Part shown: one piece after another, positions 55,089 to 63,983 of the stretch | Numbering within the stretch: the first letter of the stretch is position 1 | Layout of the letters: each line of letters begins with the position of its first letter | Source: Streptomyces eurythermus | Lineage (GTDB): Bacteria > Actinomycetota > Actinomycetes > Streptomycetales > Streptomycetaceae | DNA length: 64,000 nt | Direction: 5' to 3' | NCBI RefSeq assembly: GCF_014649115.1 | Contig: NZ_BMSK01000005.1 | Span: 1 to 64,000, forward strand | The notes under the pieces: generated by a model | The model's input: the letters and a program-made list of their open reading frames with translations, nothing else | Database searches by the model: none | Told to the model about the DNA's origin: nothing | Position numbers and translations under genes: made by a program

Positions 55089-55724
55089 TCAGCCGGGGAA
55101 CACCGGCACGACGGCGCGCAGCGCGCCCGGCGCACCCCCGGCGGCCACCCAGGCGTGCAGCACCGAGGCAACCGTCTGGGGCGAGGCCGGGGCCCGGGGC
55201 CCGCCCCGCTCCAGCCGGGCGCACCACGGGTCACCCGCCGCCCGCCGCACACCGACCACGCACCCCGCGCCGAAGCCGGGCACGACGGCGGCAAGACACC
55301 CCGGATGCTCCGCGAGCAGGTCCCGCACCCGCCGCCGGGCCTCCGTGACCGCCCCGGGCACCAGGCTCACCAGCACGTCGGCGTGGACCCGCAGCTCCGC
55401 CGGCCCGTCCGCGTCCGCCCACAGATGCGTGTCACACGGCAGCCGGCCGGGCGGATGGAGACACGGGGAGGGGTGCCGGTACGCACACCCCCGCTCCGTG
55501 ACCGGCAGCGCGTCGAAGCGGACGAGGGCCGGGCCGTGCGCCGCCCCCGTACGCCAGACGACACAGGCCGGCCCGCCCCGGGAACCGGCCTCCCGGGGCG
55601 GGGCGCCGGTGTGCGGCGGACGGAAACAGACGGTGGCCCACGCGGCCCCCGGCTCCGCGCCCCGGACGGCCGCGGGGCGGGCGGGCGACGCGTCCGCCCG
55701 GGCGATCGGCGACCGGCGGATCAC
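55089..55724 (-). CDS. Unrecognised protein coupled to the glycosyltransferase-like gene
   Basis: 211 residues, with no family that I recognise. The GTG start at 55724 overlaps the upstream stop (GTGA), so it is translationally coupled. Cys and Pro are frequent in the middle (ERGCAYRHPSPCLHPPGRLP), which could bind a metal. The C-terminal part looks like alpha/beta (VLVSLVPGAVTEARRRVRDL, AVVPGFGAGCVVGV). Codon use is normal. It may modify or bind the product of its partner. Confidence 0.6.
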   Translation of the reverse strand: MIRRSPIARADASPARPAAVRGAEPGAAWATVCFRPPHTGAPPREAGSRGGPACVVWRTGAAHGPALVRFDALPVTERGCAYRHPSPCLHPPGRLPCDTHLWADADGPAELRVHADVLVSLVPGAVTEARRRVRDLLAEHPGCLAAVVPGFGAGCVVGVRRAAGDPWCARLERGGPRAPASPQTVASVLHAWVAAGGAPGALRAVVPVFPG

Positions 55725-56965
55725 CGCGCCACTCCCCCTCCGGCCGGAATCTCCCACTGCCGCAGCGAAGGCGGCGGCGGGGGCGGGGAGACGAGCGGCG
55801 GCAGGGCGGGTTCCCCCAGCCGCAGCAGGCGGTAGACGACCGCGCGCATCCGCCGGTGGAACTGGCCCGGTGCCGACGACAGCGAGGCGGTCACGTCGTC
55901 GTACTGCCCCCGCCGGCGCAACTGCGCCGCGTACTGAAGCTGTTCGGCCAGTGGATACCCCGGGGCGATCACGGGCGCGACGGCGGTCAGCAGCGCGGTC
56001 GGGGAGTAGTCGGACACCTCCCGCCGGGGGCCGGGCGTGAGCAGCAGCGTGGCCGGCGTCAGCGCGCCGTACGCGGTCAGCGATCCGTGGTCGCCGATGA
56101 TCCAGTCGGCCGCGATCAGCAGGGACTGCCAGTCGGCCTCCGGGGGCACCAGCGCGACGCCCCGGTCACGGCAGCCGGCCAGCCAACCGCGCACCTGCCA
56201 TGTGCCGTGGCCCGCGAACACGTTGGGGTGGACCAGCAGCGCGACGCGGTAGCCGTCGTCCGGCAGCCCGGCGAGCAACTGCGGCAGCAGGGCGTCGAGC
56301 CGCCCGAACGTCGAGGCCGGACCCCAGGTGGAGGTGACGACCACGAGACGCTGACCGCTCTCGATCCCCAGGGCGCGGCGGTAGTCCTCGCGCAGTGGCA
56401 GGCCCGCCGTGATCCGGTCGACGCACGGGTCACCCACCACGTGCGCGACCGGAAGCGCCTCCGGGCACGACCGCGCCAGTTCCGCCACGTCCCGTTCGTG
56501 GGCGTAGGCGATCGCCGCCGGGACCAGGCGGCCTTCGTGCAGCAGATGCTGCCTGCTCAGCATCCCCGGTGCCCTCGGCTCCCCCGGGGCGAGCGAGCTG
56601 ACGTCGGTGAGCAGTTTGATGTGCCCCGCCCCGTGCGAGACGCGCAGGACCGGAGCGCGCAGTTCGTGCACACCGCGGGACCCCGCGGCCAACGCCAGGT
56701 CGAACTCCGTGCGTAGGGCCTCCTCCCAGGGCACCGTGGTGATGCCCAGTTCGTGCAGGTACTGCGTGACCCCGCTGCCGAAGGCGTGCGGGGCGGCGGT
56801 GAAGACCAGCTGGACGCGCAGGTCGGACTCCAGCAGACCGAAGACCTCCTGGAGGCGTTGGGCGAACGTCACGGTGTGGACGACCACCAATACCCTCTTG
56901 CAGTCTCGTACGGTCAGCCAGTGCCCCTGCTCGATCAGTGCTGGTTTCGTGGTGCTGACGGACAT
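55721..56965 (-). CDS. GT-B-fold transferase resembling CDP-glycerol glycerophosphotransferases
   Basis: 414 residues. The N-terminal half (RVLVVVHTVTFAQRLQEVFG, VQLVFTAAPHAFGSGV) and the C-terminal half (LVVVTSTWGPASTFGRLDAL, IIGDHGSLTAYGALTPATLL) fit the two lobes of a GT-B transferase. The motifs TSTWGP and DHGSLT resemble those of teichoic-acid CDP-glycerol transferases. ATG 56965 follows GGGGGA by 5 nt; ATG 56977 is possible. The Pro-rich C-terminus (PPPPPPSL) is disordered. Substrate unknown; adjacent to injection-system genes. Confidence 0.7.
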   Translation of the reverse strand: MSVSTTKPALIEQGHWLTVRDCKRVLVVVHTVTFAQRLQEVFGLLESDLRVQLVFTAAPHAFGSGVTQYLHELGITTVPWEEALRTEFDLALAAGSRGVHELRAPVLRVSHGAGHIKLLTDVSSLAPGEPRAPGMLSRQHLLHEGRLVPAAIAYAHERDVAELARSCPEALPVAHVVGDPCVDRITAGLPLREDYRRALGIESGQRLVVVTSTWGPASTFGRLDALLPQLLAGLPDDGYRVALLVHPNVFAGHGTWQVRGWLAGCRDRGVALVPPEADWQSLLIAADWIIGDHGSLTAYGALTPATLLLTPGPRREVSDYSPTALLTAVAPVIAPGYPLAEQLQYAAQLRRRGQYDDVTASLSSAPGQFHRRMRAVVYRLLRLGEPALPPLVSPPPPPPSLRQWEIPAGGGVAR

Positions 56966-57086
56966 GCGATCCCCCATCGCTCGTCGCCGCGTTCAGCGGT
57001 CGACAGGGGACTTCCCGGCCCGGAAGGCACTTTCCTTGCAGGGTCCTTGCAACTCCCTTGCGGGGCCTCCGGGCGGGGTGCCCACG

Positions 57087-58847
57087 TCAGCTCCGGGCGA
57101 AGAACTCCACCTCCGCCAAGGCCAGGTGACGGCCCTGGGACAGGCCCGCCGGGGAGTTCAGAACCAGGCGAACCGTGGTGACATCGCTGAACCCGGTGGG
57201 GATCGTCTGCGGGCCCGGCTTGTCGGCGAGGGTGATCTGCTTGCGGTGCACCTCGCCGTCGCGCGTGGTGATCTCCATGTCCATCCGGAGCGCGCGCGCC
57301 TCGTCGGCGTAGGCCTCGGGGGACTTGGACGCGCCGTTGGTGATGATCACGTCGACCAGCCGGAACGGCTCGCGGAAGGTGTACGTCACCGACGCGCCCG
57401 GCGCGGGCGCGCCCCAGTAGTGGTTGCTCACCCCGTCCGTGGTGTTCCTCGCCGGGTGCCCGGACAGCTCGGCGCTCGCCTTGATGTCCACCGGGGTCAC
57501 GGCCTTGGGCTTGCCCAGCTTGTCCCGGGTGTCCTCGAACAGGGCACGTCCGGCCGGCAGCAGGAAGAGACCGGCCGCGCACAGCGCCACCAGCAGTCCC
57601 AGGATCACCAGCAGCCGCACCCCCCGGCCCGAGCCGGCCCGCACCTTGCGGCGCAGCGGCCACACCGTCCGCCACCACGGCAGCGGGGCCGGCTTCGCCA
57701 CCGGGGTCAGCTCGGCCGCGCAGCGGCGGCAGAAACGGCGGCCCGGCGGGTTGGGCGTGCCACAGGACGGGCACGGCCTGCCCGCCACCTCCTCCGGCGC
57801 CTCCACGGGCCGTACGACGGGACGCGGGGCCACCGGCTTCGCCGGGCGTACGGGCAGCACGGCGTCCGGCGCCGGGCCCTCCGGGGTGGGCGCGGCCGGG
57901 GAGCGCGGGCCCGGTGCGTCCGGTGCCGACGGGATACGGGGCCCTACGGGGGGCTGCGCCGCCGCCGGGGGCTTCGGGGGCCGGGGCTGGGCCGGGGGTG
58001 TGGCCGCGGTGGCGGGGGTGGTGGGAGTGGTGCGTTCGGGGCGGCGGGGGCCGTCGGTGGGCGCGGGTGCCGGGTGGGTGGCGGAGGCGGGGGGCTCGGC
58101 GGGTGCGGCCGGCGACCGGCGAGGTGCGGACGGGGTGTTGGCAGACGTGTCCGACGCATCCCGCTTGCCGGCCGAGGAGTTGGTGGGCGTGGCCGACGAA
58201 CCCCGGGTGCCGGCCGGAGAGTCGGTGCGCGCGGCTGACGAACCACGGGCGGCGGACGGGGACTCGGCAGGCGAGGCGGTCGAGCCCTGCGTGCCCGCAG
58301 AGGAATCGCCGGGCGCCGCTGTCGAACGGCGCGCGTCGGCAGACGGCTCCCCGCCCGTCGCACCCGAACCGGACGGCGTCGTACGGGACTTGGCGTCGGA
58401 CTCGCCCGACGGCGTACTCGCGGGCTCGGCCCGGTCAGGGGCGATGGCAGGGGGTTCACCCTCGGGGCGGGTGCTCCCGGCCGGCCTCGGCTCCTCCGCC
58501 CTTGCCCCGGCCGGCCTCGGCTCCTCCTGCCTGGGCCGCTCCTGCCCAGGCTCCTCCGGCTTCGTCTCGCCGCGCGCCCGGCCCGTCAGGCGGGAGCGCA
58601 GCGACGAGGCCCGGGGCTGCGGCGCGGGACGCGCCGGCTCGTCCGCCGGGGCGGGTTCCGGTGCGGGGTCGGCGGCCGGGGGCTCCGGGGCCGGGGGCTC
58701 CGGGGCCGGGTCGGGGTCCGAGGGAGTGGGCCGCGCGGGCGTGCTCGGCGCCGGGCTCGTGTCCGACCAGCCCAGATACGTACCGCAGTTGCCGCAGAAG
58801 TCGTCCGTGGGGCCGTTCGACGCCCCGCACGAGGGACACGCGCGCAT
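57087..58847 (-). CDS. Zinc-ribbon, Pro-rich, single-pass membrane protein with C-terminal glycan-binding-like domain
   Basis: 586 residues. It begins with a Cys4 ribbon (Cys4, 7, 18, 21), then about 330 residues of Pro/Ser/Ala-rich, repetitive linker. A second ribbon (CPSCGTPNPPGRRFCRRC, near 357), a membrane helix at about 412-431 and an outer domain (about 450-586) follow. The outer domain resembles galactose-binding-like domains attached to NADase-type toxins (NTTDGVSNHYWGAP, LVLNSPAGLSQG). Such proteins sit beside contractile injection genes in streptomycetes. It may be the membrane partner or effector of the system; a link to the CisA effector is only a recollection. ATG 58847 is used. 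Confidence 0.8.
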   Translation of the reverse strand: MRACPSCGASNGPTDDFCGNCGTYLGWSDTSPAPSTPARPTPSDPDPAPEPPAPEPPAADPAPEPAPADEPARPAPQPRASSLRSRLTGRARGETKPEEPGQERPRQEEPRPAGARAEEPRPAGSTRPEGEPPAIAPDRAEPASTPSGESDAKSRTTPSGSGATGGEPSADARRSTAAPGDSSAGTQGSTASPAESPSAARGSSAARTDSPAGTRGSSATPTNSSAGKRDASDTSANTPSAPRRSPAAPAEPPASATHPAPAPTDGPRRPERTTPTTPATAATPPAQPRPPKPPAAAQPPVGPRIPSAPDAPGPRSPAAPTPEGPAPDAVLPVRPAKPVAPRPVVRPVEAPEEVAGRPCPSCGTPNPPGRRFCRRCAAELTPVAKPAPLPWWRTVWPLRRKVRAGSGRGVRLLVILGLLVALCAAGLFLLPAGRALFEDTRDKLGKPKAVTPVDIKASAELSGHPARNTTDGVSNHYWGAPAPGASVTYTFREPFRLVDVIITNGASKSPEAYADEARALRMDMEITTRDGEVHRKQITLADKPGPQTIPTGFSDVTTVRLVLNSPAGLSQGRHLALAEVEFFARS

Positions 58848-58851
58848 GGCG

Positions 58852-59427
58852 TCACCTCCCTTCGTCGGTGGGCGGACCGGACAGGATCTCCACCCGGCAT
58901 TCGGTGTGCACCGGGCACATCACCCGGACGATCTCGCGGACCCGGGCCGGGTCCACCCCCGGCCCGTCGGCGGCCCCTTCCGCCGGCCACACCCGCACCA
59001 CGGGCCCCGCCCCGGATTCCGCCGGCAGGTCCGTGTCCGGCGTCGCCGACCAGATCGCCGCGCCCGCGTCGGTCACCTCCGCGCGGACGCCCAGGGCGAG
59101 CCGCAGCGCCTCGGTCAGGCCCCGGACGGTGCCGCGCCAGCGGTGCAGCTCCACGGCGCGGGTGACGGCCTCGCGGCGCTGTTCCTCGGGCCAGTGGGGG
59201 TCGTCGGTGGCACCCACCCAGGACCCGAGCCAGGTCAGGAAGTCGGCCGGGGCCACCCGGGGGTCGAGATAGGCGGGCAGGGTGTCCAGGGTCAGGAAGA
59301 CGGGGGCCAGGACGGTGTCCAGGCCGGCGGTGAAGCGCTGGGCGAAGTCGTCGTCGGCGTACAGGGCCGGCAGCTGCTCGCCGATCGGGTGACGGCTCGG
59401 CAGGCCGGGGACGGCGGCGCGGCTCAT
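58852..59427 (-). CDS. Tail protein I-like baseplate component of contractile injection system
   Basis: 191 residues. The middle (LPAYLDPRVAPADFLTWLGS, then WVGATDDPHWPEEQRREAVT and ELHRWRGTVRGLTEALRLAL) matches phage P2 gpI-like / eCIS baseplate proteins that wedge at the end of the tail. ATG 59427 overlaps the stop of the baseplate J gene by 4 nt (ATGA). It should contact the spike and the baseplate wedge. Confidence 0.88.
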   Translation of the reverse strand: MSRAAVPGLPSRHPIGEQLPALYADDDFAQRFTAGLDTVLAPVFLTLDTLPAYLDPRVAPADFLTWLGSWVGATDDPHWPEEQRREAVTRAVELHRWRGTVRGLTEALRLALGVRAEVTDAGAAIWSATPDTDLPAESGAGPVVRVWPAEGAADGPGVDPARVREIVRVMCPVHTECRVEILSGPPTDEGR

Positions 59428-61385
59428 CGTCCGCCCTCCGGGTCCACGGCCGTGACGACCACCTGGTGCTGGTACGAGAAGACCAGCGCGCCCTGGGCCA
59501 GGTCGATGCGGTCCGTCGGGGCGCCGCGCCGGCCGGTGATCGGGTCGGCCGGGAAGAGGCGGATCTCCTCCACCAGCGCGGTGCCGATGGCGCGTTGCAG
59601 CACGCCGAACAGCTCGCCGTACTGCACCGGCCGCCCGAACGGCCAGCCGGTGCCGTCGAGGCCGCCGTGCAGCGGGTTCAGGTGCCGGTACAGCGCGGCG
59701 AGCGCCGCGTCGCGCACCCGGTCGGTGTCGCCCGGGGCCGCGGCGAGCCGGGTGACCACGGTGACGCCCTGGTAGACCGGCGGCTCCACCACCAGGCGGG
59801 TGCCGATCAGGCGCCGCTCGTCCAGGGACGCGGTGATCGCCTGGAGCACCTGGTCGGAGGGGATCAGCTGCTCGAAGCGGAGCCGGTCGTCGCCCTCGTC
59901 GGCGACCGCGTCCGGTACGACCAGGACCCGTACCGCGCCCGCGCCCTGAGCCGCGGGCAGACAGCGCACCCGGCGCACCGAGGGCGCCGCCTGGCGGCTG
60001 ATGATCTCGTAGTCCTCGGCGGTCACCGCGCGTTCCTGCATGCGCAGCGCCTGCGGGGCGCGCAGCTTGGCGTTCTCGACGGTCTCCCCGGCGACCCCGC
60101 CGCGCGCCGCCTCCCGGTTGGTGATGCGGGCGACGTACGGCACGGAGCTGCGCAGCACGGAGATCGCGCCGCGGGCGACGTTGCCGGCCGGGCCGCCGCC
60201 GGTGCGGTAGCGGGCCACCCGGATCTGCGCGCCCTTGGGCGGCACGGCGCCGCACTGGCGCAGCGTGCCGTCCGGTTCGCGCAGCGCGGGCGGGAAGCCG
60301 AACTCGCCGGCGGTGGCGTCGACCCTCACGTGCCGGTCGGCGGGCCCGGAGCGGCCGAAGTGCTCGACCACCTCCCAGCGCTGCCAGCCGTCGGCGGTGG
60401 ACACCTCCACGACCGGGGGTTCGCGGTCGAGCAGGACCGGCGGGCGGCCGAGCCGGAACGTCTGCCCGGGCACCCCCTCGGAGGTGCCGAGCGGTACGTC
60501 GGTGACGGTCTCGGCGTGCTCCACGGTCATGGTGCCGCCCACGGTGAACACCGCGGCCTCGCGCACGGTCGGGGACTCGGAGTAGAACGGCTGGCCCGGT
60601 TCCGGCTCGGTGACCCGGCAGCGCAGCCAGCCGGCCCGGGTGCCGCCGATCACGGAGGCGGTGTGCCCGGCCGGGACGTACACGATGACCTCGCCGGGCC
60701 GGTTGAGCCCGCCGGTGGTGTCCGCGCCGGTCTCGCACACCCGCCAGCCGCCGCCGTCCCACGCCTCCCACACCAGCGGGGGCTGGCGCGGGTCCACGCC
60801 GACGCCCTCCACCCGGCTGTCCAGGCGTACGGCGACGATGCACCGGGGCACGGCCGTCGGCAGGCCGAACAGCAGGGCGTCGCCCGGCTCGGGCGCGGCC
60901 TGGAAACAGGGGATGTCGCGGCCCTCGGAGAGCGTCCCGGTCCGGTCGGTCTGCTCGCCGGTGCGGTGCGCGGTCACCAGGCGCGTCAGCTCGCTGGGCA
61001 GGATGTCCAGGTGGTCGGTGGTGGTGAAGACCACGGACTCGTCGCTCTCGCCGCGCGCGGTGGTCACCTCCGTGCCGGTGGGCAGCTCGACGGTGTCGGG
61101 CTGCGGTGCCGACAGCCAGAAGTCGACCTCGGCGACGGCGGCGGCCGGCGGGAACAGCCGGATGCCGAGCAGGTCGAGGAAGGCGGTGTAGTTCTTGTCC
61201 GGGACCCGGTTCAGCCGGTACAGCAGCTGGTCCACCAGGTAGGCGAACGTCTCGATCAGGGTGACGCCCGGGTCGGAGACGTTGTGGTCGGTCCACTCCG
61301 GCGCGCGCTGCTGCACGTACCGCTTGGCCTCGTCGACGAGTTGCTGGAACCGCCGGTCGTCCAGGTTCGGGGAGGGCAGTGCCAT
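59424..61385 (-). CDS. Baseplate J-like protein of contractile injection system
   Basis: 653 residues, the eCIS/phage J wedge protein. It begins MALPSPNLDDRRFQQLVDEA, and contains the family's blocks WTDHNVSDPGVTLIETFAYL, LDLLGIRLFPPAAAVAEVDF and REAARGGVAGETVENAKLRA, with LRAPQALRMQERAVTAEDYE. The length is normal. Its start overlaps the gp25 gene's stop by one base (TGATG). It forms the baseplate ring that opens on sheath contraction. Confidence 0.92.
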   Translation of the reverse strand: MALPSPNLDDRRFQQLVDEAKRYVQQRAPEWTDHNVSDPGVTLIETFAYLVDQLLYRLNRVPDKNYTAFLDLLGIRLFPPAAAVAEVDFWLSAPQPDTVELPTGTEVTTARGESDESVVFTTTDHLDILPSELTRLVTAHRTGEQTDRTGTLSEGRDIPCFQAAPEPGDALLFGLPTAVPRCIVAVRLDSRVEGVGVDPRQPPLVWEAWDGGGWRVCETGADTTGGLNRPGEVIVYVPAGHTASVIGGTRAGWLRCRVTEPEPGQPFYSESPTVREAAVFTVGGTMTVEHAETVTDVPLGTSEGVPGQTFRLGRPPVLLDREPPVVEVSTADGWQRWEVVEHFGRSGPADRHVRVDATAGEFGFPPALREPDGTLRQCGAVPPKGAQIRVARYRTGGGPAGNVARGAISVLRSSVPYVARITNREAARGGVAGETVENAKLRAPQALRMQERAVTAEDYEIISRQAAPSVRRVRCLPAAQGAGAVRVLVVPDAVADEGDDRLRFEQLIPSDQVLQAITASLDERRLIGTRLVVEPPVYQGVTVVTRLAAAPGDTDRVRDAALAALYRHLNPLHGGLDGTGWPFGRPVQYGELFGVLQRAIGTALVEEIRLFPADPITGRRGAPTDRIDLAQGALVFSYQHQVVVTAVDPEGGR

Positions 61386-61807
61386 CAGTCCGTGCCCCTG
61401 TCCTCGGCCCCCTCCTCGGAGGGGATGGTGTAGAAGGGAAAGACCAGGTTGCGCCGGTCGTTGGTGGAGCGCACGGTGTAGTGCACGTCGATGTAGAGGG
61501 TGCCGTCCTCGACGGCGTCGAAGGCGACGACCACGTCGTCCACCGAGATGCGCGGCTCCCAGCGTTCCAGGGCCTCGCGGACCTGCTGCGCGATGCGTCC
61601 GGCGGTGGCGCCGTCGCCGGGGGCGAAGACGTAGTCGTGGATGCCACAGCCGAACTCGGGGCGCATGGGGCGCTCGCCGGGCGCGGTGCCGAGCACCAGG
61701 CGGATCGCCTCCTCGATCTCCCGCTCCCGTTCGACCAGGGCGATGCCGCCGGTCGGGCCGACCCGCAGCGGGAACGCCCAGCCGCGGCCGATGAACCGCT
61801 CGCTCAT
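61385..61807 (-). CDS. gp25-like baseplate wedge protein
   Basis: 140 residues. The GPW/gp25 signature is clear: GWAFPLRVGPTGGIALVERE, EIEEAIRLVLGTAPGERPMR, PEFGCGIHDYVFAP. The EFG-C-G motif is typical. It should start sheath assembly on the baseplate. ATG 61807 shares its A with the previous TGA. Confidence 0.92.
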   Translation of the reverse strand: MSERFIGRGWAFPLRVGPTGGIALVEREREIEEAIRLVLGTAPGERPMRPEFGCGIHDYVFAPGDGATAGRIAQQVREALERWEPRISVDDVVVAFDAVEDGTLYIDVHYTVRSTNDRRNLVFPFYTIPSEEGAEDRGTD

Positions 61808-62115
61808 CACAGGCCCCCGATCAGGACGTTGAGGGCGCCGGTCACGATCGTGGCGCCGCACGAGGTCTTGTCGCGTGCCCGCGCGGCCGGCAGCCCGCCG
61901 ATCAGGACGGTGCCCGCGAGCGGGTTGGGCATGATCACGTTGGCCGGGCCCGCGACGGCGTGCGGCGGCATCGCGCAGGTGTGCTGGCTGCCGACGACGG
62001 CGGCGGGCCGGCCGCCGATCAGCACGCGGGCCACGGTCGCGGCGGCGCCGGGCGGCGGGGTGGTGATCACACCGCCGTGACTGGTGGGGTCACCGGTACG
62101 GGCTGCGGCCGGCAT
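61807..62115 (-). CDS. PAAR-domain spike-tip protein
   Basis: 102 residues with PAAR-type repeats (RTGDPTSHGGVITTPPPGAA, VLIGGRPAAVVGSQHTCAMP, VLIGGLPAARARDKTSCG, VLIGGL). His and Cys residues (HGG, HTC, TSC) probably hold a metal ion at the sharp tip. It caps the VgrG-like spike and can carry effectors. ATG 62115; it lies 44 nt after the spike gene's stop. Confidence 0.9.
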   Translation of the reverse strand: MPAAARTGDPTSHGGVITTPPPGAAATVARVLIGGRPAAVVGSQHTCAMPPHAVAGPANVIMPNPLAGTVLIGGLPAARARDKTSCGATIVTGALNVLIGGL

Positions 62116-62159
62116 GCGTTGCTCCTCGGAGGGTTCGGTTGACTGCTGGGGGTGACGGG

Positions 62160-63983
62160 TCAGTTGATGCGGATGAGCTTGGCCTTCAGGACACCGAGCA
62201 GGCCGCCGTCGACGGTGACGTCCGAGCTGCCGGTGACGCTCACCGACCGGCCGCCGACCTTCACGCCGACCCGGCCCTGGATGTCCACGTTCCGGCCCGA
62301 CACGCTCACATCGCCCCGGCCCGCGTCCAGGGTGATGCCCTTGGCGTCGAGCACGACGGAGGTGAGGGGCTGCCGGCCCCTGGCGTACACCGTCAGCTCG
62401 ATCCGGTCGCGCCGGTCGTCCAGGAACACTTCGAGGCGCTCGTCGGCGGTGCGCAGGCGCACCCCGGACGGGCCGGGGGCCCTGGCGTCCAGCAGCTCCA
62501 CCCGGTGCCCGGAGCGGGAGACGAGGGAGCGCCGGTTGACCCTGCCGGTGGTGCCGTCGATCAGCGGGACGTCGTGCGGGGAGGGCTCGTCGACGCCGTT
62601 GTACAGCCCGCCGATGACGTACGGGCTGTCCAGCAGGCCCTGTTCGAAGCCGACCAGGACCTCGTCGTTGACCTCGGGGCTCACCACGCCTCCGCCGCCC
62701 TTGCCGCCCCACTGCACGGTGCGCACCCAGTCGGTGGTGTACGTGTCGTCCAGCCAGGGGAACCGCAGCTTCACCGCGCCGCTCTCGGCACCGCCCGGCT
62801 CGCGCACGTCCGTGACCACGCCGATCGCCAACCCAGGCATGCGCGGGCCGCGGCTCGGCGCGTTGGCGCCGGTCACCAGGCCGGTCAGGGAGCGGTCGGG
62901 GCTGGCGCTCACCCACACCGTGGTCCGGTACCCGCCGTGCGGCTCCAGGACGTGCTGCACGGCCGTCGCCGTGTACTTGCCGGAGAACGCCGGGCCGACG
63001 TTGCCGAGCGCGACCGGCTTGCCCGCCCGCAGCCGCGGGTTGCCCTCGACCAGGGCCTCCAGGTCCGCGAATCCGGCGCTCACCTGACCGGCGACGGCGT
63101 CGGCGACGGCGGTCGTCTCGGCATGGGTGCGGTACGGGGTGTCGGTGACGGTCAGCTTGGACTGCCTGCCGAACCGGGCGGCGAACGCCGGGCTCAGCCC
63201 CGGCACCACCGTGTCGCTCTCCACCGACGGCTGCCGCGCCACCAGCGGGCGTTTCGTGGTGACGTCCCAGCCGCGCACCTCCACCTGCGCGGCGCCGTCC
63301 GCCGCCGACAGCGAGGCCCGCAGCGCCAGCAGGTTCCGCCCGTACTCCAGCACCATCGGGTTCCGGGTGGCCGGGGTGTCCGGCGCGGGCGCCCCGGACG
63401 CCTGCGTCGGCTTGGTGAACTGGAGCACACCCTTGTCGTCCACGCGTACCTGCGCGCCGCTCTCGGCCGCGAGGTACTGCAGGAAGTCCCAGTCGGACAC
63501 GTTCGCCTGGGACAGCTGCTTGTACGTGACCGGCGCGGCCTCCACGGTGCCGCAGGCCAGCCCGGCCCCGGCGGCCACCTTGCGGACGATCGCGGCCGCC
63601 GTCATGTTCCGGTACGCCACCACCTTCCGGCCGCGCTGGAGGCGGTGCGCCTTGGAGTAGGCGCGCACCACCGTGAACGAGCCGGTACGGTCCCGGTCCA
63701 CCTCCAGGGCGGTGACCTCACCGTCGAACAGCCGCTCGCGGGCCTGCCCGTTCACCGTCACCACCGACACCCTGAGGGGGGTGCCGATGGTGATGCCGAC
63801 CGCCCGCAGGAACTCGTGGTCGGGGTCGCGGAAGGTGAGCTGTGCCGCGTCCGGCAGGCCCACGTTCTCGTCCACCACGCAGCTCACCAGCTGGGCGGCC
63901 CAGACCTGCGGCAGCTCGCCGGGCGTCTCGATGACGGGGTCCGCCGCGAACGACCGGCCGCCCCACGCCTCCGGTGTGGTCAC
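62160..63983 (-). CDS. VgrG-like spike protein of contractile injection system
   Basis: 607 residues. The first half is a phage late-control/gpD-like domain (AQLTFRDPDHEFLRAVGITI, NVSDWDFLQYLAAESGAQVR), the second an OB fold and beta-helix (GLAIGVVTDVREPGGAESGA, VKLRFPWLDDTYTTDWVRTV, DVSVSGRNVDIQGRVGVKVG). GTG 63983 follows GAGGAGG by 5 nt. It is the puncturing spike carrying the PAAR tip. The sheath, tube and ATPase genes should lie beyond the right edge. Confidence 0.92.
   Translation of the reverse strand: MTTPEAWGGRSFAADPVIETPGELPQVWAAQLVSCVVDENVGLPDAAQLTFRDPDHEFLRAVGITIGTPLRVSVVTVNGQARERLFDGEVTALEVDRDRTGSFTVVRAYSKAHRLQRGRKVVAYRNMTAAAIVRKVAAGAGLACGTVEAAPVTYKQLSQANVSDWDFLQYLAAESGAQVRVDDKGVLQFTKPTQASGAPAPDTPATRNPMVLEYGRNLLALRASLSAADGAAQVEVRGWDVTTKRPLVARQPSVESDTVVPGLSPAFAARFGRQSKLTVTDTPYRTHAETTAVADAVAGQVSAGFADLEALVEGNPRLRAGKPVALGNVGPAFSGKYTATAVQHVLEPHGGYRTTVWVSASPDRSLTGLVTGANAPSRGPRMPGLAIGVVTDVREPGGAESGAVKLRFPWLDDTYTTDWVRTVQWGGKGGGGVVSPEVNDEVLVGFEQGLLDSPYVIGGLYNGVDEPSPHDVPLIDGTTGRVNRRSLVSRSGHRVELLDARAPGPSGVRLRTADERLEVFLDDRRDRIELTVYARGRQPLTSVVLDAKGITLDAGRGDVSVSGRNVDIQGRVGVKVGGRSVSVTGSSDVTVDGGLLGVLKAKLIRIN

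Noticed and set aside
59466..61433. 655-codon plus-strand frame opposite the baseplate J gene
   Set aside because: Antisense shadow of a gene with clear family motifs and coupled neighbours.
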